From: JBBDXA01 sp040902585
Lineage (GTDB): Bacteria; Planctomycetota; Phycisphaerae; Phycisphaerales; Phycisphaeraceae
Assembly (NCBI GenBank): GCA_040902585.1
Contig: JBBDXA010000172.1
Location: 1 to 20,046, forward strand
DNA: 20,046 nucleotides
Direction: 5' to 3'
The translations under genes were made by a program, and so were the position numbers. Of the stretch, positions 13,699-20,046 are shown in pieces; the stretch's first letter is position 1, and every line of letters starts with the position of its first letter. Under the pieces are notes generated by a model. It did not search any database. It was given only the letters and a program-made list of their open reading frames with translations, and was not told where the DNA came from.

Positions 13699-16600
13699 CT
13701 ACTCCGGCGCGAACTGCCATTCCTTCAGCACGTTGCTGCCGGCTGTCTTCGCGACGTTCTTGTCCGACTGAAGGCGAATCCAGCGGATGTCCATCTCTTT
13801 CTTGTCGCCGACCATCGTGAGCTTGAGGCTCTGGATTTCGCCGGCCAAGCGAATTTGAAAGACATAAGGCACCCACTGGCCGGCGACGAGGTCGGCCTCG
13901 TCATCGCCCTTGGTCACGACAGCGCCCTGCTTGGTGGTGTACTCGAGCTTGGCGCGGCCGCCGACCTTGGTCAGGGCGAAGACCACGAGGAATGCCTGCG
14001 GCCGCCGCGTGCCTTCCACCTTTACCGGTCCGTGTTCGAGGCGAGGCGTGGCGCCCTTGCCGAGGAAGTCGAGCCCGTTGGCGCCGGCTTTGACCGTGCT
14101 TTCCTTGAAGGACCACCCGTGGGCGTTGGTGAGCACCTTATTGGTCGCCAGGGTCGGCTTGGGCGCGGCGTCGGCGAAGAGGAACGGATCGAGCACGAAG
14201 GAGATATCGTCAGCCGAGTGATTGTGACACTCGATGGCGATGATGTTGATGCCCTTGACCAGGTGCTTGCGGGCGTCCTTCAAGTCAACGGCCACGGGCT
14301 GGGCGGAAGGCTTGGCAGCTTCCTTCACCTTGGCCTTATCCGCGCTGCCTTCGAGGTTCTGCGAACGGTAAACCTCTTTACCATTGATGTACACGGCGAT
14401 GGCGTCGTTGTAGCGGGCGGCGAGTGAGAGTTCGCCGATGCCCGCGGGGTCTGCAATCTTGAACGGGGCGCGAAGGTACACGCCGGCGAACTTGCCTTTC
14501 ATGTCAGGCAACTGGGTTCGCAGGGCCGGCGAACCGTAGCCGAGCGAACCGTTGGCCATCTCCCAGCCTGCGCCGGTGAAGTTAGGCGCGGTCCAGCTAG
14601 CGTCCACCGGCTCGGGCTTGGCCCAGACATGCCACTCGGCAAAGCGCGGCACGAGCACGAAGCCGTCGCGCGGCACCGCGTCGTACAGCCGCCACTCGGT
14701 GTAACTCCTGGGCGGCGCGGGCACGTAAGCATCCAGCTTCGGCGGCGGCGGACCGGTGGGGCCGACAGGACCGGCGGGCGTCACCGGCGCGGCTCCTATC
14801 GCCTTGGCCAGTTCGACGCCGTCCTGCTTGATCGGCTGATAGCAGTAGAGCCCGCCGCCAGCCGTGTCGCCGACCAGGCGGAACGCGTCCTTATTGAACT
14901 GATTGTGCCCGCCCTTGGCGGCGAACAGTTCCAGCTCGGCATCGCCGCCGCCTTCGTAGTAGAGCACTTCAAGTTCGAGGTAACCCGGCCCCGGCACATC
15001 GTTAACCGTCACCATCACGTCATGGGCAACGCCGGGCTTGTCGTTGAGCTGCACGATATCCTTGCCGAAGGAGAAACGGACGCAGTCATCGCTGCGCGCA
15101 GCGAAGGTCCACGATCCGCCGGCAGGCAGGTAAACGCGCGTGGTGATGCGCACGGCAAAGTGATCGTCATTGCCGTTGGTATTGCCGGGGAACGGGCGAT
15201 TCCCGTCGTAGTGACCACCGGCCATGTTGCCCTTCATGTGCTGCTCGGGATCGATGAAGTTGATGGTGGGAAACTGATCGATGGTGACGTCTTTGCCCGG
15301 ACGCTTACCGTCGAGCAGTTGCTCAGCCTCATCGAAACTTGCGATGCCGCCGGTGACGGGACGCACTGTCACGACACGAAAACCTTCGCCCCGCGGACCC
15401 GGCGGCGGCTGGGCGGGTGCCATCGGATTCTTCGGCGGCGCGGGCTTGGGCGGTTCAGGTTTCGGTGGCTCCGGCTTGGGCGGCTCGGGCTTGGGAGGCT
15501 CGGGCTTCACCGGAGGCACAGGCTCCACCACCGGCGGCACTGGATCAGCCGGCGGCGTGGGCGTCGTACCGCCATCCTTCGCCGGGTCGACCTTCGGCGG
15601 ATCCACCACCGGCGGCGGCGGCACGCTGGGCTTGGGCATCTCGCCCATGCGCGGCTGCTCATCGCCATTCGTCGATGACGTTCCCGCAGCGATCTGGCCA
15701 TCGCCTCGACCCTTGTTGGCGTCGTTCTCCTTCGACTTCCCGCCGCCGCCGCCGGCGATCACGGCGATGACAATGCCCATGACCACCACCGCCGCGATCC
15801 CGCCGTACACCAGCGGGTTCAGACCTTTCTTCGGGGCCGCGTGGACCGGGCCGCTGCTGCGCGTGCGCCGGGGCGTGGCCATCGGCACGACCTCGCGCTG
15901 GGCGACGGCCGCGTGCAGTCCCGCCAGCGAGCCTTCGCCGCCCGTGTTCCCGGTCAGCAAGGCATTGAGCGCGGCCTGAAGCTCAGCGATCAACTCTTCG
16001 TAACTCGCCTGCCGATCGTTCACATCCGTCGCCAGCATGCGGGCGACAACCGCCGCGGTGCCCGGCGTGATGCTCGCGTTCACTTCCCGAATGTCCGGGG
16101 CAGCCTTCTTCAGACGCGCCCGCATCACGTCATTGGATGTCTCACCATCGAACGCAGGCTTGCCCGTCAGCAGGTGAAACAGCGTCGCACCCAGGCTGTA
16201 AAGATCACTGCGGAAGTCCACCTCCAGCCCGCGGGCCGCTTCAGGTGAGATGTAATAAGGCGTGCCGACGACGATGCGCTTGTTGTCATCCGTGCTGGTG
16301 GGCGCGCTGACGGCACTGAAATCCAGCACCTTGGCGGAGCCTTCGTTGTTGAAGAGAATGTTGGCGGGCTTGACGTCGCGGTGAAGGAGTCCGCTGGCGA
16401 GGGCAGCCTTGAGTCCGTCGGCCACATCGATGGCGATCTGCAAACCACGCTGTTCGTCGGCGATCCAGCCTTCCTTGAGCATGACGTGCAGCTTGCCGCC
16501 GCCCATCAGCAGTTCCATGACGATGAAGGGCTGATTGTGGCGGATGCCGATGGTGTGAACATGCACGACATGCGGATGATTGATCGCCGCCAGGGCGCGG

Positions 16601-16893
16601 GCCTCGGCGAGAGTGGCCTCGGCAACCTTGCGTGCATCGCCTGAATCGCCGCGCAGGATCTTGACCGCCACCTGTCGCTGAAGGGTGGTGTCGAGTGCTT
16701 TGTAGACGACGCCTGCCGCGCCGGTGCCCAGGAGTTCGGAAAGGATCAGGGCGCCCAGCTTGGCGGGGACGCGCACCTTGCTCTGGCAGTTGGGGCACTC
16801 GATGGAGGAGAAGGCGGTGCGTCCGGTGACATCGACGCTGCCCCCGCAATGCGAGCATGCCGTGGAGTCAACCTGGTCGAACACAAAGTCCAT
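13699..16893 (-). CDS. Zinc-ribbon receptor-type Ser/Thr kinase with PA14-like sensor region
   Basis: This is a 1064-residue protein from the ATG 16893. A longer frame reaches 17022 but runs into a 10-bp tandem repeat. The shorter start puts C13, C16, C33, C36, glycine loop G56/G58/G61, K78, H171 and D173 at exactly the positions they have in the neighbouring kinase. The kinase domain is about 50-310, with canonical HRDVKPAN but DFS (191-193) for DFG. The membrane helix is at about 369-390 (VYGGIAAVVVMGIVIAVIAG). A Pro/Lys/Glu linker with five-residue PPKPE repeats follows. The exported part has a PA14/fibro-slime-like domain (YDGNRPFPG, SWTFAARSDDCVRFSFG, YLELEVLYYEGGGDAELELF), a galactose-binding-like sandwich (AVYINGKEVYRS, GINIIAIECHNHS) and a C-terminal sandwich ending LKEWQFAPE. 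A carbohydrate-sensing kinase is inferred. Confidence 0.9.
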   Translation of the reverse strand: MDFVFDQVDSTACSHCGGSVDVTGRTAFSSIECPNCQSKVRVPAKLGALILSELLGTGAAGVVYKALDTTLQRQVAVKILRGDSGDARKVAEATLAEARALAAINHPHVVHVHTIGIRHNQPFIVMELLMGGGKLHVMLKEGWIADEQRGLQIAIDVADGLKAALASGLLHRDVKPANILFNNEGSAKVLDFSAVSAPTSTDDNKRIVVGTPYYISPEAARGLEVDFRSDLYSLGATLFHLLTGKPAFDGETSNDVMRARLKKAAPDIREVNASITPGTAAVVARMLATDVNDRQASYEELIAELQAALNALLTGNTGGEGSLAGLHAAVAQREVVPMATPRRTRSSGPVHAAPKKGLNPLVYGGIAAVVVMGIVIAVIAGGGGGKSKENDANKGRGDGQIAAGTSSTNGDEQPRMGEMPKPSVPPPPVVDPPKVDPAKDGGTTPTPPADPVPPVVEPVPPVKPEPPKPEPPKPEPPKPEPPKPAPPKNPMAPAQPPPGPRGEGFRVVTVRPVTGGIASFDEAEQLLDGKRPGKDVTIDQFPTINFIDPEQHMKGNMAGGHYDGNRPFPGNTNGNDDHFAVRITTRVYLPAGGSWTFAARSDDCVRFSFGKDIVQLNDKPGVAHDVMVTVNDVPGPGYLELEVLYYEGGGDAELELFAAKGGHNQFNKDAFRLVGDTAGGGLYCYQPIKQDGVELAKAIGAAPVTPAGPVGPTGPPPPKLDAYVPAPPRSYTEWRLYDAVPRDGFVLVPRFAEWHVWAKPEPVDASWTAPNFTGAGWEMANGSLGYGSPALRTQLPDMKGKFAGVYLRAPFKIADPAGIGELSLAARYNDAIAVYINGKEVYRSQNLEGSADKAKVKEAAKPSAQPVAVDLKDARKHLVKGINIIAIECHNHSADDISFVLDPFLFADAAPKPTLATNKVLTNAHGWSFKESTVKAGANGLDFLGKGATPRLEHGPVKVEGTRRPQAFLVVFALTKVGGRAKLEYTTKQGAVVTKGDDEADLVAGQWVPYVFQIRLAGEIQSLKLTMVGDKKEMDIRWIRLQSDKNVAKTAGSNVLKEWQFAPE
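15430..15515 (-). repeat. Short tandem repeat encoding the PPKPE linker
   Basis: A 15-bp unit (five residues, Pro-Pro-Lys-Pro-Glu) is repeated several times with minor changes. It encodes the stiff proline-rich linker that should span the wall between the membrane helix and the exported domains of the kinase. Confidence 0.7.
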
Positions 16894-17010
16894 GTGGCGG
16901 AGCGTTACCCCGAAACGTGGGAGAGTTCTCTTTTCAACCTCCAGCAGGAGTAAAGAGCATACCATGTGATCGCGAATTCGGGAACGGGTGATCGCGGTAA
17001 TTGCTGGGGC

Positions 17011-17043
17011 ATCCGGGGTCATCCGGGGTCATCCGGGGTCATC
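17011..17043 (+). repeat. 10-bp tandem repeat, three copies
   Basis: ATCCGGGGTC occurs three times in exact tandem with a partial fourth (ATC). It lies upstream of the kinase start at 16893. The period of 10 would place all units on one face of the helix. Confidence 0.85.
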
Positions 17044-17087
17044 GCCTGGGTCACCACCTGGCGCATTCGTTGCCAGGGTTTCCCCGA

Positions 17088-17212
17088 GGTAGACACGTGT
17101 CTACCACCCCCTACCCCCCAAGGTAGACATTTGGGCCTAAGTGCTTGCACAATATTCACTTGTCAAATGTCTACCCCCGTGTCTACCCCGTGTCTACTAG
17201 ACAAAGGTAGAC
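17088..17212. promoter_or_regulatory. Cluster of seven GTAGAC/GTCTAC sites
   Basis: Seven copies of one hexamer lie in 125 bp: GTAGAC at 17089, 17123 and 17207, and GTCTAC at 17099, 17169, 17181 and 17192. They include a perfect 18-bp palindrome, GGTAGACACGTGTCTACC (17088-17105). A separated perfect inverted repeat, GGTAGACATTTG (17122-17133) with CAAATGTCTACC (17164-17175), can form a 12-bp stem. This density suggests either a multi-site protein-binding region or one of the word-based hairpin elements. Confidence 0.6.
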
Positions 17213-17396
17213 AAACGATTCGCCTCGCCCTCGGCCGGCGCAAACCCATCGCGCGGCAGCCGGTGGCGGCGAACAAGGCACTAACGTATACCGTATACTC
17301 TTTATTGCCGGGGGTTGGCCGGAGTCAGCCCGAGATTTTCGCGATCGCGTCGCTGTTCTGCGTTTCCCACGTTCCTGCGACCGCCCAGACAAACGC

Positions 17397-17557
17397 CAGC
17401 AAGTAGCATGGGCTGCCCGGCGTAGGGTGCGGCTGAGTCCGCGAAGCCCACCGCCGGACGCCCGAAGACGTCCCTCACCACCCTCGGCACACGCACGCTG
17501 GACGGTGGGCTTCGAAGACTCAGCCCACCCTACGCGCGATGCCCAACCTACTTGCTG
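17397..17557. repeat. 161-bp hairpin of the GAGTCCGCGA family
   Basis: The left arm (17397-17453) and the right arm (17503-17557) are imperfectly complementary over about 55 bp, from CAGCAAGTAG to CGAAGCCCACCG. The left arm is identical over all 57 bp to 18062-18118. The core GAGTCCGCGA is shared with the hairpin around the N gap. No ORF or transposase is present, so it is MITE- or REP-like in form. Confidence 0.8.
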
Positions 17558-17592
17558 GTGGCGCCTCATTTTCTCACTAACATCGAGTGAAT

Positions 17593-18048
17593 ATGGCCAC
17601 ACAAATCTTGGACTCCTACACACCGACAACGCCTCAGCATCTTTCCGACTTCGAGAATCGGTTTGACGTATCATTACCAGACGATTACAAGAAGTTCCTT
17701 TTGGCCACAAATGGAGGACGCCCAACACCAGATGGATTGATCGTTCCTAAGTGGCCAGGCCACAGTACAAGAGTCCACTATTTCTTTGGCTTGCACGACG
17801 GCGAGCACAATAACCTATCCAGTTGGACTGGTGGACTTATCGACCGGTTACCAGAAGGATGTGTTCCGATCGGCGTAGATATGGGCGGTAACTTCCTAGT
17901 ATTGGCAACACAAGATGAGCGATGTGGTCACGTATACTACTGGGATGCGTCGCCCGATTACGATCTTTCCACAGCAGAGGGCACACTATTCCTGGTGTCT
18001 AGCGGAATACAAAGCTTGATTGATGCGCTTACAGAAGACGCCTTGTAA
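17593..18048 (+). CDS. SMI1/KNR4 family protein
   Basis: This 151-residue protein starts at the ATG 17593; a GTG two codons earlier is possible. The family pattern is clear: an N-terminal helix, then DFENRFDVSLPDDYKKFLLATNGG, a central strand region VHYFFGLHD, then RLPEGCVPIGVDMGGNFLVL and GHVYYWDAS, ending with a helix. Bacterial SMI1/KNR4 proteins are often immunity proteins of contact-dependent or polymorphic toxins, but orphan copies are common and no toxin gene is visible here. Counted lines give about 50% GC against roughly 60% or more in the kinase genes, and it is bracketed by an exact 57-bp direct repeat; both suggest recent acquisition. No signal peptide is seen, so it should be cytoplasmic. 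Confidence 0.87.
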   Translation: MATQILDSYTPTTPQHLSDFENRFDVSLPDDYKKFLLATNGGRPTPDGLIVPKWPGHSTRVHYFFGLHDGEHNNLSSWTGGLIDRLPEGCVPIGVDMGGNFLVLATQDERCGHVYYWDASPDYDLSTAEGTLFLVSSGIQSLIDALTEDAL

Positions 18049-18677
18049 TACTCCCCAATAACAGCAAGTAGCATGGGCTGCCCGGCGTAGGGTGCGGCTG
18101 AGTCCGCGAAGCCCACCGTCGGGCAATCGACTGTCGAGGGTGCCTGATTTCGCGACGGGCGTCCAATGTCGGGCTTCGGCCAATTTCAACCCTCACCTGC
18201 TGGGTTCGAGAATGGCGTTTAGTCATGGATCAATCTAATGCGGCTTGCCGACTCTATCTCCAGGAAGAAGGACGTGCTCTTCCCGGGATCATTTCGAGGG
18301 TGCGTACCCGGCGAAGGTCTGGCATCGGGCGGCGGCGACGTTTGTGGTGGAACAAGGCGTGCTCAAGGGTACGCAGACGCAGGGCAGGACCGTTCCCCCG
18401 GCAACGGCGAGCCGGCGGTGAAAGCCCCTGCCGCGGTGCATGGGCTGGCGATGGCGACGAAGGCCAGCGGAGGCAGAGGTGAAGATTCGTTTGGACGGCG
18501 CGTCGATGATCGACATCGCGTTCGATTGATCGCAAGGGCAGACGGATCGCGTGGGCCGCCCCAATGAGGTCATCGGGACGACCGCTGCGGCCGGGCGAAA
18601 GCTGCACCCAGCCGGGACAGGATACCCATACATTATGCTAAAACATCCGGCGAGGCACAACCCCCTTCTCAACCGCC
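18049..18677. other. Intergenic region, possibly decayed coding DNA
   Basis: This stretch is about 630 bases. It begins with the second 57-bp repeat (18062-18118). Several plus-strand frames of 50-110 codons exist from 18225 on, but none has a recognisable domain or a good ribosome-binding site. Protein-like fragments such as YPAKVWHRAAATFVVEQG and VKIRLDGASMIDIAFD appear in different plus-strand frames with stops between them, which could mean an old inactivated gene. This is not strong enough to call a pseudogene. Confidence 0.4.
18062..18118 (+). repeat. Second copy of the 57-bp direct repeat
   Basis: This is identical over 57 bases to 17397-17453, the left arm of the hairpin upstream of the SMI1-like gene. 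It begins 13 bases after that gene's stop codon. A matching right arm is not clearly present here, so this copy looks like half an element. Confidence 0.88.
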
Positions 18678-20046
18678 CTACTCCGCCTTCGCCGCCGCCT
18701 CGCTCCACGGACTGCGCAGGACCGGGTCGAGGTTCCACAGTTGCACCACCGAATCCCCGCTGCACATGGCGATGACCGGCCCGGTCGGACAGGACACCAT
18801 CATGCGCACGGCCCTCTTCAGCGGCACGTCCTCATCGGAAACATCGCCGGTCGTCAAATCGACCACGCGCAGAATGCCTTCGTCACCGGCCGTCGCCATC
18901 AGGCGTCCGTCCGCCGTGAACGCGCGGGCCGGCTGGGTCTGCGCGCCGTTCATCGCGCGAAGGCCGGAAGGAAACAGCAGGCTGATTCCCTCGCCGGTCG
19001 TGGCGTGATGGACCCGCGCGAGAAAGGACAATTGCGCGTTGACTCTGGGGTTGCCCAATTCCCGGCCGACGCCCAGCACGAACCGCGCGCTGTCGGGACT
19101 GTAAGCGAGCTCCAGCCAATCGGCGTCTCTCTTGCCCACCTGCCCGACGGTCCGCGGTTTGGCCTTGGCGTCCTTCGTCGAGAAAAAATCGACCGCGCCG
19201 GCGCCAAACCGGAAGACCGCCACATCCTCGCCGTCGGGTCGCAGCACCAGCGCAGCGGTGTAGCGCGTCAGTACCGGCCGGCCCCTCGCATCCACGCCCG
19301 TTGGCTCATCGGGCGTCAGGATCGGCAGCCGGCGTTGCGCCATACCGGTCTGCGCGTCCCACACCGTCACGTCCGGCTTGTCGGTCTCGCTGGTCACGAT
19401 GGTCGCTCCATCGCCGCTGATATCGTAAGACACGATCGGCGATGAATGCTTGAGCACAGGGCCCGGCTCGTTCTTCTTCAAATCCCAGACTTGAAGGTTA
19501 TTTCTCTCGAACTGCAGGAGAGCCACGCGCCCATCGGCGCTGATCTTCGGAGCGGACATGGCGATCTCATCAAACTGCCTCGTGCTCATCTCGTCGCTCG
19601 CCGGTTGCCATTTCATCACGCCCTGGTCGCAGAAAATGTTCACGGTTCGGCCATCAGCGTCGTAAGCGATCCGGCGCACCAACCTCAAAGTCTCAATGGG
19701 CACCGCCCGCTCTTTGCCGGGCTGAAGCGTGATCGTGTCCCACGTGCCCACACTCCTGTCCCACGCGACGGCAATCTCTCTGCCATCCGGCCGAAAGCAA
19801 AGACCGGCCACCGCTTGCCTCGTGTTGATCGGTCGGGACAGCGGCAGAATCAGCTTCTGCGCACGCACGACCTTCACCGCGGCTTCAAGCAGTTGAATCG
19901 CCTGCTGATATTCCGCCCCGGCCGCCGCCTGATTCGGCCGCAGCATCTTGCGGCGGGCGAGCGCCAGCGATTCCTCGACAGCCGCCCACTCCCTGGCGGC
20001 GTACTTCTTCAGCACCTGTTCGTCGTACAGCGCCATCACATCGTCA
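18678..20046 (-). CDS. WD40-repeat protein, 5' end outside window
   Basis: The frame is open to the right edge (two more codons before the GTG at 20039), so the true start lies beyond. The visible 453 residues begin with a helical region (about 1-65: KYAAREWAAVEESLALARRK, then a heptad-like QLLEAAVKVVRAQKL). At least six WD40-type blades follow (FRPDGREIAVAWDRSVGTWD, SADGRVALLQF..LQVWDLK, SGDGATIVTSE..DVTVWDA, RPDGEDVAVFRF, SPDSARFVLGVG, TADGRLMATAGDEGILRVVDL). It ends GDSVVQLWNLDPVL. Such C-terminal propellers are often fused to Ser/Thr kinase domains in planctomycetes, which would suit the kinase genes nearby, but the N-terminus is not visible. No terminator is seen after the stop. Confidence 0.82.
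   Translation of the reverse strand, partial: DDVMALYDEQVLKKYAAREWAAVEESLALARRKMLRPNQAAAGAEYQQAIQLLEAAVKVVRAQKLILPLSRPINTRQAVAGLCFRPDGREIAVAWDRSVGTWDTITLQPGKERAVPIETLRLVRRIAYDADGRTVNIFCDQGVMKWQPASDEMSTRQFDEIAMSAPKISADGRVALLQFERNNLQVWDLKKNEPGPVLKHSSPIVSYDISGDGATIVTSETDKPDVTVWDAQTGMAQRRLPILTPDEPTGVDARGRPVLTRYTAALVLRPDGEDVAVFRFGAGAVDFFSTKDAKAKPRTVGQVGKRDADWLELAYSPDSARFVLGVGRELGNPRVNAQLSFLARVHHATTGEGISLLFPSGLRAMNGAQTQPARAFTADGRLMATAGDEGILRVVDLTTGDVSDEDVPLKRAVRMMVSCPTGPVIAMCSGDSVVQLWNLDPVLRSPWSEAAAKAE

Larger units (their letters stand above)
16894..17592. other. Repeat-rich intergenic region
   Basis: No convincing gene is seen in about 700 bases. In order it holds the leader of the kinase gene, a triple 10-bp repeat (17011-17040), seven GTAGAC/GTCTAC sites (17088-17212), the doubled word CGTATAC near 17290, and a 161-bp hairpin (17397-17557). 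The SMI1-like gene starts 36 nt after the hairpin. Confidence 0.65.

Noticed and set aside
16894..17022. N-terminal extension of the large kinase by 43 residues
   Set aside because: The extension reads through a 10-bp tandem repeat. The internal ATG at 16893 gives exact positional agreement with the paralogous kinase.
17011..17043. Possible CRISPR-like array
   Set aside because: It is three abutting 10-bp units with no spacers and no cas genes; a plain tandem repeat.
17287..17301. GTATAC-CGTATAC doublet as a promoter or operator
   Set aside because: The doubled word is suggestive, but no gene starts near it and no matching second box is seen, so it is not called as a site.
17397..18118. Possible insertion sequence around the SMI1-like gene
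   Set aside because: No transposase, no short target duplication and no terminal inverted repeats at both outer ends were found; only a direct repeat and one hairpin are seen.
18225..18567. Overlapping plus-strand frames of 85 and 109 codons as genes
   Set aside because: The products are Arg/Gly-rich with no recognisable domain and no ribosome-binding site, and protein-like fragments switch frame. Left as unassigned DNA.

Overview
The window looks like a high-GC planctomycete chromosome, probably from a metagenomic or draft assembly because it contains a run of 10 Ns. The evidence is the protein families. There is a DUF1501 Tat-exported protein, a large PSCyt2/DUF1549-DUF1553 (PSD1) protein, and a PSCyt1 cytochrome fused to WD40 repeats. 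There is also an enolase-superfamily enzyme, a ceramidase-like exported protein, and several large membrane Ser/Thr kinases. These combinations are typical of Planctomycetota. No rRNA, tRNA, CRISPR array or transposase gene was seen.

Layout, left to right. (1) 1-1459 is an accessory edge. It holds the 3' part of a tcmP-like gene (+, about 50% GC by hand count), two tiny overlapping minus-strand ORFs, and a 44-bp copy of the tail of the neighbouring DUF1501 gene. (2) 8353 down to 1460 is one long minus-strand gene run: PSCyt1-WD40, PIN toxin, Phd/YefM antitoxin, DUF1549/DUF1553, DUF433, DUF5615, DUF1501. It ends in a good intrinsic terminator (1423-1442). A candidate promoter lies at 8511-8540. 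The three large genes form a well-known planctomycete set of exported proteins; here a two-gene toxin-antitoxin-like module sits in each of the two junctions between them. (3) 8657-11461 holds a divergent pair: an enolase-superfamily gene (-) with a perfect 16-bp palindrome just upstream, and a ceramidase-like gene (+) that carries an in-frame piece of repeat DNA. (4) 11585-16893 holds two tandem paralogous receptor-type kinases (-). Each has an N-terminal zinc ribbon, a cytoplasmic kinase domain, one membrane segment and an exported sensor-like region. (5) 17023-18677 is accessory DNA with clustered short repeats, a large hairpin and an SMI1/KNR4-family gene of lower GC, bracketed by a perfect 57-bp direct repeat. 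(6) 18678 to the right edge is the 3' part of a WD40 protein gene (-).

The most striking pattern outside genes is that nearly every larger intergenic gap holds a long imperfect hairpin or mirror-image cluster built from a short iterated word, with a different word at most loci: GGGCCAA, GGAAAGC, AATCTCAAAGAC, GTAGAC. One related hairpin family (core GAGTCCGCGA) occurs twice, once around the N gap and once near the SMI1-like gene. Two such 7-bp words also occur, translated, inside the ceramidase-like gene. Function calls rest on motifs read by eye; no database search was possible.
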